From Kibdelosporangium sp. MJ126-NF4 (GTDB lineage: Bacteria > Actinomycetota > Actinomycetes > Mycobacteriales > Pseudonocardiaceae), in contig NZ_CDME01000002.1 in assembly GCF_000826545.1 (NCBI RefSeq), forward strand, positions 248,001 through 312,000: DNA of 64,000 bases. The letters are read 5' to 3'. The notes under the pieces are model-generated. The model had not been told where the DNA came from. It saw nothing but the letters and a program-made list of their open reading frames with translations, and searched no databases. Positions within the stretch are counted from its first letter, which is position 1. Each line of letters begins with the position of its first letter. Made by a program: the position numbers and the translations under genes. Shown in pieces: positions 34,419 to 42,457 of the stretch.

Positions 34419-35685
34419 GGGCGGCCACCTTCGCCACGGCGGTCGCGATGTCGGCCATGTCCTGCTCGGTGCCGAGCAGCGAACTGTGGTGCGTCACCAC
34501 GGAGTTCTCGAAGAGATGGCTGGCGTTCGGGAAGGTGCGGCCCTGGTGCAGCGCCACGAACTGGTCGGCCAGCGGCGCAAGAGTGGATTTCGTCCACGGC
34601 CGCAGCAGCGGTGTCACGTGCAGTGGGGTGTCGGTGATGTAGAAGGTCGTGTGCAGCTCCGCCGTCAGCGCGGTGGCGATGTCCGCGTTCGTCATCCGGG
34701 CCGATAGCCTGTCGAAGACGAACGGCACCTCGTAGACCGACATCCTGGTCTGGGCCGGTGCCGGTCGGACCAGCCGCACGCCGGGAATGTCGTCGACGAG
34801 GGCGGCCAGCGCGGCGAAGTTGCGCGCACGGATCTCGTGTTGCCGGTCGAGCATCTCGAGCTGGGCGCAGAGCACGGCGGCCTGGAACTCGCCGAGGCAG
34901 AAGTTCACGCCCATGATGCCTGCCGTCTCCAGCAGTTCCTGCTCGCCAGGGCGGCCCGCGTCCGAACGGTAGCGGCGGGAGTCCGCCCGCAGCTCCTCCA
35001 ACCTGGGCGCGAGTGCGTCGTCGTCGGTCACGACCGCTCCGCCTTCGCCACAGGTCAGCACCTTGCCCTGCTGCATGCTGAAGCAGCCGATCCGGCCCAT
35101 CGATCCGGCCCGGCGACCGAGCCATTCGGCACCGTGGGACTGCGCGCAGTCCTCGATCACGACCATGTCGTCACGGTTGGCCACGTCGGTGATGGCCGGG
35201 ATGTCGGCCATCGCGCACGACCAGTGCACGGCGACGACGGCCCGCGCGTCCACGCTCAGGTCGAGGGTGTCCGGACTGAGGCAACCGGTGTCCGGATCGA
35301 CGTCGACGAGGACGGGGACCAGTCCCGCGCGCAGGGCCGCGGTCGCCGACGCGGTCCAGGTGAGCGCTGGAACCAGGACGCGGTCCGCCGGGCGCAGACC
35401 CAGCGATTCGAGCGCGATCACGAGTGCGCTGGAGCCGTGGTCGACAGGGACGCAGTGCCGCGTTCCGGTGTACCGGGCGAACATCCGCGCGAATCTGCGC
35501 TCGAACGTCTCGGCCCGGCCGAGTGGAGCGGTGAGCGTCCACCGGTCGCCGTACAGCACGTCGAGCAGGTTTCGCTCCGCGTCCAACGACGCAACCGGCC
35601 AACGGGGCCACGGGCGGCCGGGATCACGGACCGGGGAGCCGCCGTTGCACGCGAGCGCGGAACGCGCGGAAGCGATTCCTGTCAT
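34405..35685 (-). CDS. DegT/DnrJ/EryC1/StrS-family PLP aminotransferase (2)
   Basis: 426 residues. Start ATG 35685 is chosen over 35709 because the latter lies inside the promoter repeat; ATG 35685 is 6 nt from the -10. The PLP Lys is in 'GCFSMQQGKVLTCGEGGAV', with 'IEDCAQSHGAEW' and 'VDHGSSALVIALESLGL' as cofactor contacts. It is clearly related to the aminotransferase at 31720. Two such enzymes with one cyclase suggest a diamino-cyclitol or one amination on a second sugar. It shares an operon with the condensation protein. Confidence 0.86.
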   Translation of the reverse strand: MTGIASARSALACNGGSPVRDPGRPWPRWPVASLDAERNLLDVLYGDRWTLTAPLGRAETFERRFARMFARYTGTRHCVPVDHGSSALVIALESLGLRPADRVLVPALTWTASATAALRAGLVPVLVDVDPDTGCLSPDTLDLSVDARAVVAVHWSCAMADIPAITDVANRDDMVVIEDCAQSHGAEWLGRRAGSMGRIGCFSMQQGKVLTCGEGGAVVTDDDALAPRLEELRADSRRYRSDAGRPGEQELLETAGIMGVNFCLGEFQAAVLCAQLEMLDRQHEIRARNFAALAALVDDIPGVRLVRPAPAQTRMSVYEVPFVFDRLSARMTNADIATALTAELHTTFYITDTPLHVTPLLRPWTKSTLAPLADQFVALHQGRTFPNASHLFENSVVTHHSSLLGTEQDMADIATAVAKVAALVQD

Positions 35686-35691
35686 ACGGCG

Positions 35692-35734
35692 ATCGTCGTG
35701 TCCTGCCATACAAAGCCGCTACAGTGCGAGTATC
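35692..35734 (-). promoter_or_regulatory. SARP-type triple heptamer array and -10 for aminotransferase 2
   Basis: Minus strand: GATACTC (35734-35728), TGTAGCG (35723-35717) and TGTATGG (35712-35706) at 11-bp steps, then 8 bp to GACGAT (35697-35692). ATG 35685 follows after 6 nt, a leaderless arrangement identical to those at 29049 and 47390. Confidence 0.72.
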
Positions 35735-35761
35735 GGCGTTCTGGCACGCGGGTTTCGGGAC

Positions 35762-35804
35762 TGTATGGTGAATGTATCCGTTCGATATGGTCCGGCTGAA
35801 CACT
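35762..35804 (+). promoter_or_regulatory. SARP-type triple heptamer array and -10 for the dioxygenase operon
   Basis: TGTATGG (35762-35768), TGTATCC (35773-35779) and GATATGG (35784-35790) at exact 11-bp steps, then 8 bp to AACACT (35799-35804). It precedes the proline-hydroxylase-like gene at 35853. Confidence 0.75.
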
Positions 35805-35852
35805 CGGTGACGTAGATCGGTTCTCGCTACGTTCACGACAGGAGTGCGCGCC

Positions 35853-36707
35853 ATGCGGACGCATATGCTGGGGCATCTGGAGATGGATGAGCTCAAGATA
35901 TCCGAGGAGCTCGCGTCCGGCGCCCGGTTCCACTACGCGGAGCAGTATCCGGAGTTCCAGAGCGGACGCCCGTGGAAGACCTGCATGTTGTTCTCGCCCG
36001 GCGGCGAGGTCGGTGACGGCGTGATCGCCCACTACGACACGACCAAGCCCGTGCGGCCGACCGAGTTCGGCGAACAGCTGCCGTATCTGCGGCACATCGT
36101 GGAGGACTCGTTCGACACCTCCCAGCTGCTGTTCGCGCGACTGGTCCTGATGTCGGACAACGTCCTCGTGCCGCACCGCGACTTCGTGGAGTTCACCGAA
36201 CGGTCCACTGAGGACCGTTGCGGGCATCGGCTGCACGTGCCGCTGGCCACCAGCCCGGACTGCCTGTTCATGGAGGACAACACGATCTACCGGATGCCGT
36301 TCGGCGACGTGTGGTCGTTGGACGTGACACGGATGCACAGCGCGGCGGTGCTGTCGGACACGCTCCGCTTCCACCTGATGATGGACTTCGCCGACGTACC
36401 GGACGGCACCAAGCTGCTGAAGTTCCCCGTCAACCCGACACCGGGCGTCCCGGCGGACCGGACAGTCACGCGGCCCCCGCTGACCGCGCGTGAGCGGGAC
36501 GCCATCCTCGGCCTCGCCGGAATAGTGGACATGGAGAACCTGTCGGACGTGTTCGGCATCGTGATCCGCAGGAGTTACCGCAAGGACGGCGGCGAGAACT
36601 ACGCGTGGGACACGATGCGCGAGATCGGCAGGAACTGCGGCGATCCCGCGGTGCGGACGCGGATCGACGAGCTGTACGAGCACTGTGCCCTCACCAGGGC
36701 CGAATGA
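35853..36707 (+). CDS. Fe(II)/2-oxoglutarate dioxygenase, proline 3-hydroxylase-like
   Basis: 284 residues. ATG 35853 gives MRTHMLGHLEMDELKISEEL, matching the N-terminus of Streptomyces proline 3-hydroxylase (MRSHILG...), and follows AGGAG. The facial triad is visible: His108 and Asp110 in 'VPHRDFVEF', His162 in 'VTRMHSAAV', with Arg172 as probable 2-oxoglutarate anchor. The C-terminal 'ARERDAILGLAGIVDMENLSDV' also matches. Hydroxylation of a proline, or a proline-like intermediate made by the neighbouring APD-type genes, is the likely reaction. Confidence 0.85.
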   Translation: MRTHMLGHLEMDELKISEELASGARFHYAEQYPEFQSGRPWKTCMLFSPGGEVGDGVIAHYDTTKPVRPTEFGEQLPYLRHIVEDSFDTSQLLFARLVLMSDNVLVPHRDFVEFTERSTEDRCGHRLHVPLATSPDCLFMEDNTIYRMPFGDVWSLDVTRMHSAAVLSDTLRFHLMMDFADVPDGTKLLKFPVNPTPGVPADRTVTRPPLTARERDAILGLAGIVDMENLSDVFGIVIRRSYRKDGGENYAWDTMREIGRNCGDPAVRTRIDELYEHCALTRAE

Positions 36708-36720
36708 GGTGAGCACCGAT

Positions 36721-37194
36721 ATGGCTGGGACCACGCTGCTGCGAGCACCGAGTTTCCACCACGTGGGCGTCCAGACCAACGACCTGGCCAACTCGGTGCG
36801 GTGGTACGAGGAGTTCTTCGGCTGCCGCCCAGCGTGGTCGCTGAGCGCGTTCTCCCCGCTCACGCTCGACCGGTTGCCGGGGATCCGGCGGCTGGTCGAG
36901 ATGGTCGTCGGCGACGTGCGCGTGCACCTGTTCGAGCGCGACGGCCGGGACGCGGACGAGCCAGCGGCCAGTCTCACGCGGTTCCAGCACGTCTGCATGT
37001 CCGTTGTGGACCCGGCCGACCTGGAGACGTTGCGGCGGCGGTGGATCGAGCTCTACGACACGGGCCGGTTCACCTTCGCCCGCGACGAGCAGCCGACCGC
37101 GATCGTCATCGACGACGACGGTGTGCGCAGCTTCTACGCGCTGGACGTCAACGGCCTGGAGTTCGAGTTCACCCATGTGCCAAGTGAGGTGTGA
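36721..37194 (+). CDS. VOC-family extradiol dioxygenase, LmbB1-like (L-DOPA 2,3-dioxygenase candidate)
   Basis: 157 residues; GAGGTGA lies 8 bp before ATG 36721. The vicinal-oxygen-chelate fold shows in 'SFHHVGVQTNDLANSVRWYEEFFG', 'RFQHVCMSVVDPADLE' and 'ALDVNGLEFEFTHVP', giving the His/His/Glu metal triad. Single-unit VOC proteins of this length next to a tyrosine-hydroxylase-like gene are the LmbB1/HrmF/SibV-type enzymes that cleave L-DOPA extradiol-wise en route to 4-alkyl-prolines. The call depends on this pairing; a resistance VOC protein is the alternative. Its stop overlaps the next start (TGATG). Confidence 0.72.
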   Translation: MAGTTLLRAPSFHHVGVQTNDLANSVRWYEEFFGCRPAWSLSAFSPLTLDRLPGIRRLVEMVVGDVRVHLFERDGRDADEPAASLTRFQHVCMSVVDPADLETLRRRWIELYDTGRFTFARDEQPTAIVIDDDGVRSFYALDVNGLEFEFTHVPSEV

Positions 37195-38138
37195 TGACCC
37201 GCGAGGTTGGCCTGGTCCTGTCCAGGCCGCCGTCCGGTCTTGAGTGGGACTTCGGCGGCTACTGCTACGGCGTGGAGCCGCTCACCCTTCCCCTACCCGG
37301 TGCACCGGACCGGCCTGACACCACAGAGACGCCCGCGGACCTGCGGGAAGCCTGCGCGCGGATCAGGCGGATCGGTGAGTCCGGCGTGCCCGCCGACCGG
37401 ATCGAACAATGCCACGACGACGAGGAGCTGTACTGGTTCCGGTGGATGACCGGCCACCAGATCAGCTTCATCGTGTGGCGGCTGATGAGCCAGCTGGTGG
37501 ACGACGTCACCGAAGGACGGCTGGATATCGCCGGTGCGGTACAGCCGTTGTGCGGCTACGTCCGGACCTACTGCGCCATGCTGCTGTACACCGGGTCGTG
37601 CCCGCGCGGGGTGTACAACGACGTGATCCGGCCGAGCATGCGGCTGCGGCACAGGGCGTTCAGCGGCAGCTGGGCGCCTGACTACTGGCCGGTGCGCAAC
37701 CTGCTGCGCGCCCGCTCGTCGCCGTTCAGCGAGTTCCCCGAGCTCGTCCAGGAGATCCGGCTGCACCAAGTGGTGCACGACCATGTCGCGGCGAACCTGG
37801 TGCCGGACGGGAAGTCCTTGCTGCGCCAGTCGGCGGTACGCCGTCAGGACATGCGTCTGCTGCACCTGTTCTACGACAACTACTTCCTCACCACACGAGC
37901 GACGATCTCCCGTGCCGTCGTGGTGGCGCAGCTGATCCGGCGGCTGGTGGCTGTCGCGCAGGACGTCACGGTCAACTCGTTGCATCCCGGGCAGGTTGTG
38001 GAATCCGGCCAATGGGCCGACGAGGTGGAGGCGTGCGCGAACGGGATCGTCGAGATCCTTGCGAGGGCGGCACACCACGCGGCCGGGCGCACGCCGCAGC
38101 CGCACGGTGTGCGACCGGTGACGCTCAGCCGCTCGTAG
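37194..38138 (+). CDS. Heme-dependent tyrosine hydroxylase-like (LmbB2/Orf13-type)
   Basis: 314 residues from ATG 37194. An all-helical protein with 'YWFRWMTGHQISFIVWRLMSQLVDD', which parallels the distal His-Gln helix of tryptophan 2,3-dioxygenase-superfamily enzymes, and 'GSCPRGVYNDVIRPSMRLRHRAFSGSWAPDYWPVRNLL'. Length and pattern match the LmbB2/HrmE/SibU hydroxylases that make L-DOPA from tyrosine with peroxide and a His-ligated heme. The coupled VOC gene would then cleave L-DOPA. Its 3' end overlaps the converging RidA gene by 14 bp. Confidence 0.7.
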   Translation: MTREVGLVLSRPPSGLEWDFGGYCYGVEPLTLPLPGAPDRPDTTETPADLREACARIRRIGESGVPADRIEQCHDDEELYWFRWMTGHQISFIVWRLMSQLVDDVTEGRLDIAGAVQPLCGYVRTYCAMLLYTGSCPRGVYNDVIRPSMRLRHRAFSGSWAPDYWPVRNLLRARSSPFSEFPELVQEIRLHQVVHDHVAANLVPDGKSLLRQSAVRRQDMRLLHLFYDNYFLTTRATISRAVVVAQLIRRLVAVAQDVTVNSLHPGQVVESGQWADEVEACANGIVEILARAAHHAAGRTPQPHGVRPVTLSRS

Positions 38139-38517
38139 CGATCGCGTCGACTTCGATCTCGACCAGCAGCCGCGGATCGAACAGCGCGGACACTTCCACG
38201 ATCGTCGTCGCGGGCAGCACCTCGGCGAAGAACTCCTGATGGACTGCGCCGACCTCGCGCCACGTGGTGATGTCGGTGACGAAGACGCGCGTGCGGACCA
38301 CGTCCGTGACACTGACACCGGCCTGGTCGAGAGCGTCCGCGGCGCGCTGGAGACACTCCCGTGTCTGCGCGGCGATATCAGCACCACCGACGGGGCCGTC
38401 CTGGCCCATCGCGGTCGTGCCCGCCACGCTGACATACGCGCCGACGCGAACCGCGCGCGAGTATCCGAACGTCTTCTCGGTCAGGCTCCCGCTGGAAACC
38501 AAAGTCCGGCTCGGCAT
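38125..38517 (-). CDS. RidA/YjgF-family enamine/imine deaminase
   Basis: 130 residues. 'AVRVGAYVSVAGTTAMGQDGPVGG' and 'AALFDPRLLVEIEVDAIA' (with the Arg that binds carboxylate) mark the RidA fold; 'DVVRTRVFVTDI' is also typical. RidA trimers hydrolyse reactive enamines/imines from PLP enzymes. Inside a cluster rich in PLP and dehydrogenation chemistry it may protect against, or use, a cyclic imine intermediate. It is divergent from the methyltransferase gene across a strong inverted repeat. Confidence 0.87.
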   Translation of the reverse strand: MPSRTLVSSGSLTEKTFGYSRAVRVGAYVSVAGTTAMGQDGPVGGADIAAQTRECLQRAADALDQAGVSVTDVVRTRVFVTDITTWREVGAVHQEFFAEVLPATTIVEVSALFDPRLLVEIEVDAIATSG

Positions 38518-38541
38518 CCGCTGCCTCCTCCTCGTCCCGGG

Positions 38542-38567
38542 ACGGTGTCTCGCGGGCGAGACACCGT
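38542..38567. promoter_or_regulatory. Perfect 11-bp inverted repeat between ridA and the methyltransferase gene
   Basis: ACGGTGTCTCG (38542-38552), loop CGGG, CGAGACACCGT (38557-38567). The right arm continues into a second palindrome GACACCGTGTC (38560-38570). Located in the divergent intergenic region, it is either an operator or a strong hairpin in the ridA leader. Confidence 0.55.
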
Positions 38568-38628
38568 GTCTACACTGGACATCTCTTCGGTGCGGCGCTG
38601 CTGTCGTGCCGCTGCCACAATGCTAGGC

Positions 38629-39375
38629 ATGCGTTCCTACTCAGCTGGTATCTACGGCGACGCGGTGGCCGACGTCTACGACGAGCTGGTCGAACCGCTG
38701 TCCGGGCAGACGGCCGCGACGGTCGAGTTCCTCGCCGACCTCGCGCGCGGCGGGCAGGCGTTGGAGTTGGGCGTCGGCACCGGCCGTGTCGCGTTGCCGC
38801 TGGCCGCACGTGGTGTTGCCGTGCATGGGATCGACGCCTCCCCGAAGATGCTGGACCGCCTGCGTGACAAGGCGGGCGATATGCGGGTGACCACGAGTGT
38901 CGGTGACTTCGGCGCTGTCGCGGTGCACGGCGAGTTCGACGTGGTCTACGTCGTGTTCAACACCTTCTACGGCTTGCCCACACAGGATGAGCAGCTGGAA
39001 TGTGTTCGCCGTGTGGCGGCCGTACTGCGGCCGGGAGGCACGTTTGTCGTTGAGGCCTTCGTGCCCGACCACGCGCGGTTCGACGGCAAGGGAGGGATCA
39101 CGGCGGATGGCACCGACGCGGGACGACTGGACGTCGCCCGGCACGACCCGGTGGGACAGAACATCTTCGCCCGCCAGGTCCTGCACACCGAGGACGGAAC
39201 CAAGCTGCTGCCAGTGCACATGCGGTACGTGTGGCCTGCCGAGCTGGACCTGATGGCCCGGATCGCGGGACTGCGTCGGGTGGAACGGTTCGGTGGCTGG
39301 TCCCGTGAACCGTTCACCGCGGCCAGTGCCAACCATGTTTCGGTCTACAGCAGGACTTCCGACCCGGATCGGTGA
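38629..39375 (+). CDS. Class I SAM methyltransferase
   Basis: 248 residues from ATG 38629 (ATG 38620 possible). The SAM-binding motif I is 'ALELGVGTGRVALPLAARG', followed by 'VHGIDASPKML' (acidic end of strand 2) and 'EFDVVYVVFNTFYGLPTQDEQL'. It fits small-molecule methyltransferases of the UbiE/MenG-like type. A CACAAT box 7 nt before ATG 38629 would again give a leaderless message. Being followed by the GGT homologue, it may act in the APD branch (the C-methyl role of LmbW), though the other methyltransferase at 44456 competes for that role. Confidence 0.8.
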   Translation: MRSYSAGIYGDAVADVYDELVEPLSGQTAATVEFLADLARGGQALELGVGTGRVALPLAARGVAVHGIDASPKMLDRLRDKAGDMRVTTSVGDFGAVAVHGEFDVVYVVFNTFYGLPTQDEQLECVRRVAAVLRPGGTFVVEAFVPDHARFDGKGGITADGTDAGRLDVARHDPVGQNIFARQVLHTEDGTKLLPVHMRYVWPAELDLMARIAGLRRVERFGGWSREPFTAASANHVSVYSRTSDPDR

Positions 39376-41201
39376 GTAGCCTTGCGGGCATGATGGTCGG
39401 CAAACCGGAGTTGATCGGGCAGGTCGGCGCGGTGTCGTCGACTCATTGGCTGGCGTCCACCGCGGGGATGGCGGTCCTGGAACAGGGCGGCAACGCGTTC
39501 GACGCCGCGGTGGCGGCAGGTTTCGTCCTCCAGGTCGTGGAGCCGCATTCGAACGGCCTCGGCGGTGATGTGTCCATTGTGGTGCACGAAGGCGCGAGCG
39601 GCGCCACGAAGGTCGTCTGCGGCCAGGGACCGACGCCGAGATCCGCCACACTGGACACTTTCCGGTCGTACGGGCTCAACCAGATTCCCGGTTCCGGCAT
39701 GCTTCCGGCCTGCGTTCCCGGTGCGTTCGGCGCGTGGCTGCGGCTGCTGGCGGAGTTCGGCACGATGCCCCTCGCGTCCGTCATGGACGCCTGCATCGGC
39801 TATGCGGCAGGCGGATATCCACTGGTGCCGGATGCCGCGCGGGCGATCGGGACACTCGAGCCGTTGTTCGTGTCCGAGTGGCCGGAGTCAGCCAGGACCT
39901 ACCTCGTCGGTGGCCGCGCTCCGCAACCCGGTGCGAAGATGCGCAACCTGCCGCTGGCCGAGACTCTGCAGCGAATCCTGCACGAGGCCGAGGCGGCGAC
40001 GCCGGACCGCGAGACGCAGATCGAAGTCGCCCGCGCCGCGTTCTACGAGGGCTTCGTCGCCGCGACCATCGACGGGTTCGTCCGCAACACCGACGTGCTG
40101 GACGCCACCGGCCGACGGCACCGGGGACTGCTCACCGCGGACGACCTCGCGGCATGGCGCCCCCAGGTGGACGATCCGGCCTCGGCGACCTACCGCGACT
40201 GTTCGGTCCACAAGCCGGGCCCCTGGTCGCAAGGGCCGGTCTTCCTGCAGCAGCTGGCCATCCTGGACGGCATCGACCTGAGCGCCATGGTGTTCGGCAG
40301 CGGCGAGTACCTGCACACCGTGACCGAGGTGGCCAAGCTCGCCCTGGCCGACCGCGAAGGCTGGTACGGCGATCCAGAACGGGCACCGGTCCCGATCGAC
40401 GAACTGCTCAGCCCCGGCTACGCCGACACCCGCAGGGCTCTGCTGGGGCCGACCGCGGCCAGGGCACCACAACCAGGCACACCCGGCGGCCTGCACTCGT
40501 GGATGCCGCGGCCCGACGCGGACCTGGTGGACCCGGCGGCGCTGGACGCGGAGTGGATGCGGCAACTGCAGAGTGGCATGCCGACGATCGTGCTGAAAGC
40601 AACCGTCAAGGCGGGGGACACGTGCGCGGTCGCGGTCGCGGACCGCTACGGCAACCTCGCCGCCGCGGTGCCGAGCGGCGGCTGGCTGAAGAGTTCACCA
40701 GTGATCCCCGGGCTCGGCTTCCCACTCGGCACACGCGGCCAGACGATGTGGCTCGTGGACGGCCACCCGAACTCGCTCGGCCCGGACAAGCGGCCCAGGA
40801 GCACACTCAGCCCGACGGTCGTGCTGCGCGACGGCGATCCGTTCCTCGCCTTCGGCACGCCCGGCGGTGACCGGCAGGACCAGTGGACGCTGGAGAGTTT
40901 CCTCGCGGTCACCGACTTCGGGTACGACCTGCAACAGGCCACCGAGGTGACGATGTTCCACACCGACCACTTCCCGTCGTCGTTCACGCCGCGAGCGTGC
41001 AGGCCGGGTGTGGTGGTGCTCGAAGACGGCGGCGACCCCGACGCTGTCGTGGATCTGCGCCGACGGGGCCACGAGGTGGACGTGGTGCCCGCGTTCTCCT
41101 TGGGCAGCAAGGTCTGCATGGCCGGAGTGGATTCCCACCGGGGATTCGTGCGCGCCTCGGCGGGCCCGCGCGGGAAGCAGGCCTACGCGGTCTGCCGCTG
41201 A
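39372..41201 (+). CDS. Gamma-glutamyltransferase homologue, LmbA-like
   Basis: 609 residues from GTG 39372, overlapping the methyltransferase stop (ATG 39390 also possible). It has the Ntn-hydrolase GGT fold: 'GMAVLEQGGNAFDAAVAAGFVLQVVEPHSNGLGGD' in the large subunit, self-cleavage/nucleophile Thr in 'KAGDTCAVAVADRYGN', and 'TPGGDRQDQW' in the small subunit. No signal peptide is seen, unlike periplasmic GGTs. In lincomycin and pyrrolobenzodiazepine pathways a cytoplasmic GGT homologue (LmbA type) cleaves a C-C bond to remove oxalate; the adjacent hydroxylase/dioxygenase genes favour that role over glutathione metabolism. Confidence 0.78.
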   Translation: MSSLAGMMVGKPELIGQVGAVSSTHWLASTAGMAVLEQGGNAFDAAVAAGFVLQVVEPHSNGLGGDVSIVVHEGASGATKVVCGQGPTPRSATLDTFRSYGLNQIPGSGMLPACVPGAFGAWLRLLAEFGTMPLASVMDACIGYAAGGYPLVPDAARAIGTLEPLFVSEWPESARTYLVGGRAPQPGAKMRNLPLAETLQRILHEAEAATPDRETQIEVARAAFYEGFVAATIDGFVRNTDVLDATGRRHRGLLTADDLAAWRPQVDDPASATYRDCSVHKPGPWSQGPVFLQQLAILDGIDLSAMVFGSGEYLHTVTEVAKLALADREGWYGDPERAPVPIDELLSPGYADTRRALLGPTAARAPQPGTPGGLHSWMPRPDADLVDPAALDAEWMRQLQSGMPTIVLKATVKAGDTCAVAVADRYGNLAAAVPSGGWLKSSPVIPGLGFPLGTRGQTMWLVDGHPNSLGPDKRPRSTLSPTVVLRDGDPFLAFGTPGGDRQDQWTLESFLAVTDFGYDLQQATEVTMFHTDHFPSSFTPRACRPGVVVLEDGGDPDAVVDLRRRGHEVDVVPAFSLGSKVCMAGVDSHRGFVRASAGPRGKQAYAVCR

Positions 41202-41212
41202 GGAGGTGGGAC

Positions 41213-42457
41213 ATGGTCTCGGACGTCCTGAACGAGGACATCCTGTCCGATCCGTATCCGCTGTACCGCCACTGGCGTGCGGAGGCCGCGGTCGGCCCGG
41301 TCACCTTCCCCAGCGGTCTCGTGGTGTGGCAGGTCACCGGCGCCGACGCGGCCAGGACAGTACTGGCCGACGCGCGGTTCACCAGGGCACTGCGGACGTT
41401 GCAGTGCGCGGGCATCCTCGGCATGGACTTCAGTGTCGGTGCCAGCATGCTCACCAGTGATCCGCCGCAGCACACCCGCCTGCGCAAGCTGGTCAGCTGG
41501 GCGTTCACACCAAGACGGATCGCGCGATTACGTCCTCGTGTCCAGTCCGCGGTGGACGAGTTGCTCCGTCTGGTCGCGGACGCCACCGAATTCGACCTGG
41601 TCGAGGTACTCATCGCGCCACTGCCAAGCATCGTGATGTGTGAACTGATCGGTGTCCCGGAAGCGGACCGGCCCCAGTTCGGCCGCTGGACCCACTCGCT
41701 GGTGACGACCGCCACCACACGGGAGGAACACGACACGAGACGCGACGCCGTCCAGGCGCAGCGGCAGTACTGGCAGGACCTGATCCGCACGCGGTCGGCG
41801 GAGATGGACACCAGCCGTTCCGCTGACGACCAGCCCGACCTGTTGTCGGCGTTGCTGACCGCCAAGGGTGAGACTCGGCTCAACGAGCCGGAGTTGCTGG
41901 CCATGTTGAACTTGTTGGTTGTGGCCGGACAGGAGACGACGTCGAGCATGCTGGGCAACGCGCTGCTGGCGTTGCTGGCCCATCCCGACCAGTTGCGGCT
42001 GCTGCGCGAGGATCCCGCGCTGCTGCCGAACGCGGTCGAGGAGTTGTTGCGCTACGACCCACCGGTCCAACGCGGAGACCTGCACATGGCGCTGGAGGAC
42101 GTCACGGTCGACGGCGTGACCATCCCCAAGGGCGCTGCGGTGGTCGTGGTGCTCGGAGCGGCCAATCGGGACAGGACACGCCACGCACAGCCGGACCGTC
42201 TGGACATCCGCTGCGGCGCGGCCGACCACCTGGCGTTCGGCCACGGACCCCACTACTGCCTGGGCGCGCAACTGGCGCGCCTGGAGCTCGCGGTCGTGCT
42301 CGACACGGTGCTCGCCCGGTTCCCCGGCCTGGCACTGGCCGAACCGGCCGGGCACGTGCCGCGCGGCCCGCGAAGCTTGTTCGTCCGCGGTGTCACCGCG
42401 CTGCGCGTCCACACCACTGCTGACATCACCGGCCCGAAGGGATCGGAACCGTTATGA
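41213..42457 (+). CDS. Cytochrome P450
   Basis: 414 residues from ATG 41213 behind AGGAGGTGGG. Key motifs: 'VVAGQETTSSML' (I-helix, with Gln in place of the usual Gly-His/Glu pattern), 'NAVEELLRYDPPVQRG' (K-helix), and 'FGHGPHYCLGAQLARLE' (heme Cys). It is in the operon methyltransferase-GGT-P450-glycosyltransferase and is probably a tailoring hydroxylase or desaturase acting before glycosylation; its stop overlaps the glycosyltransferase ATG. Confidence 0.92.
   Translation: MVSDVLNEDILSDPYPLYRHWRAEAAVGPVTFPSGLVVWQVTGADAARTVLADARFTRALRTLQCAGILGMDFSVGASMLTSDPPQHTRLRKLVSWAFTPRRIARLRPRVQSAVDELLRLVADATEFDLVEVLIAPLPSIVMCELIGVPEADRPQFGRWTHSLVTTATTREEHDTRRDAVQAQRQYWQDLIRTRSAEMDTSRSADDQPDLLSALLTAKGETRLNEPELLAMLNLLVVAGQETTSSMLGNALLALLAHPDQLRLLREDPALLPNAVEELLRYDPPVQRGDLHMALEDVTVDGVTIPKGAAVVVVLGAANRDRTRHAQPDRLDIRCGAADHLAFGHGPHYCLGAQLARLELAVVLDTVLARFPGLALAEPAGHVPRGPRSLFVRGVTALRVHTTADITGPKGSEPL

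Noticed and set aside
36721..37194. Bleomycin-type resistance protein
   Set aside because: Coupling to a tyrosine-hydroxylase-like gene and the LmbB1-like length favour a pathway dioxygenase.
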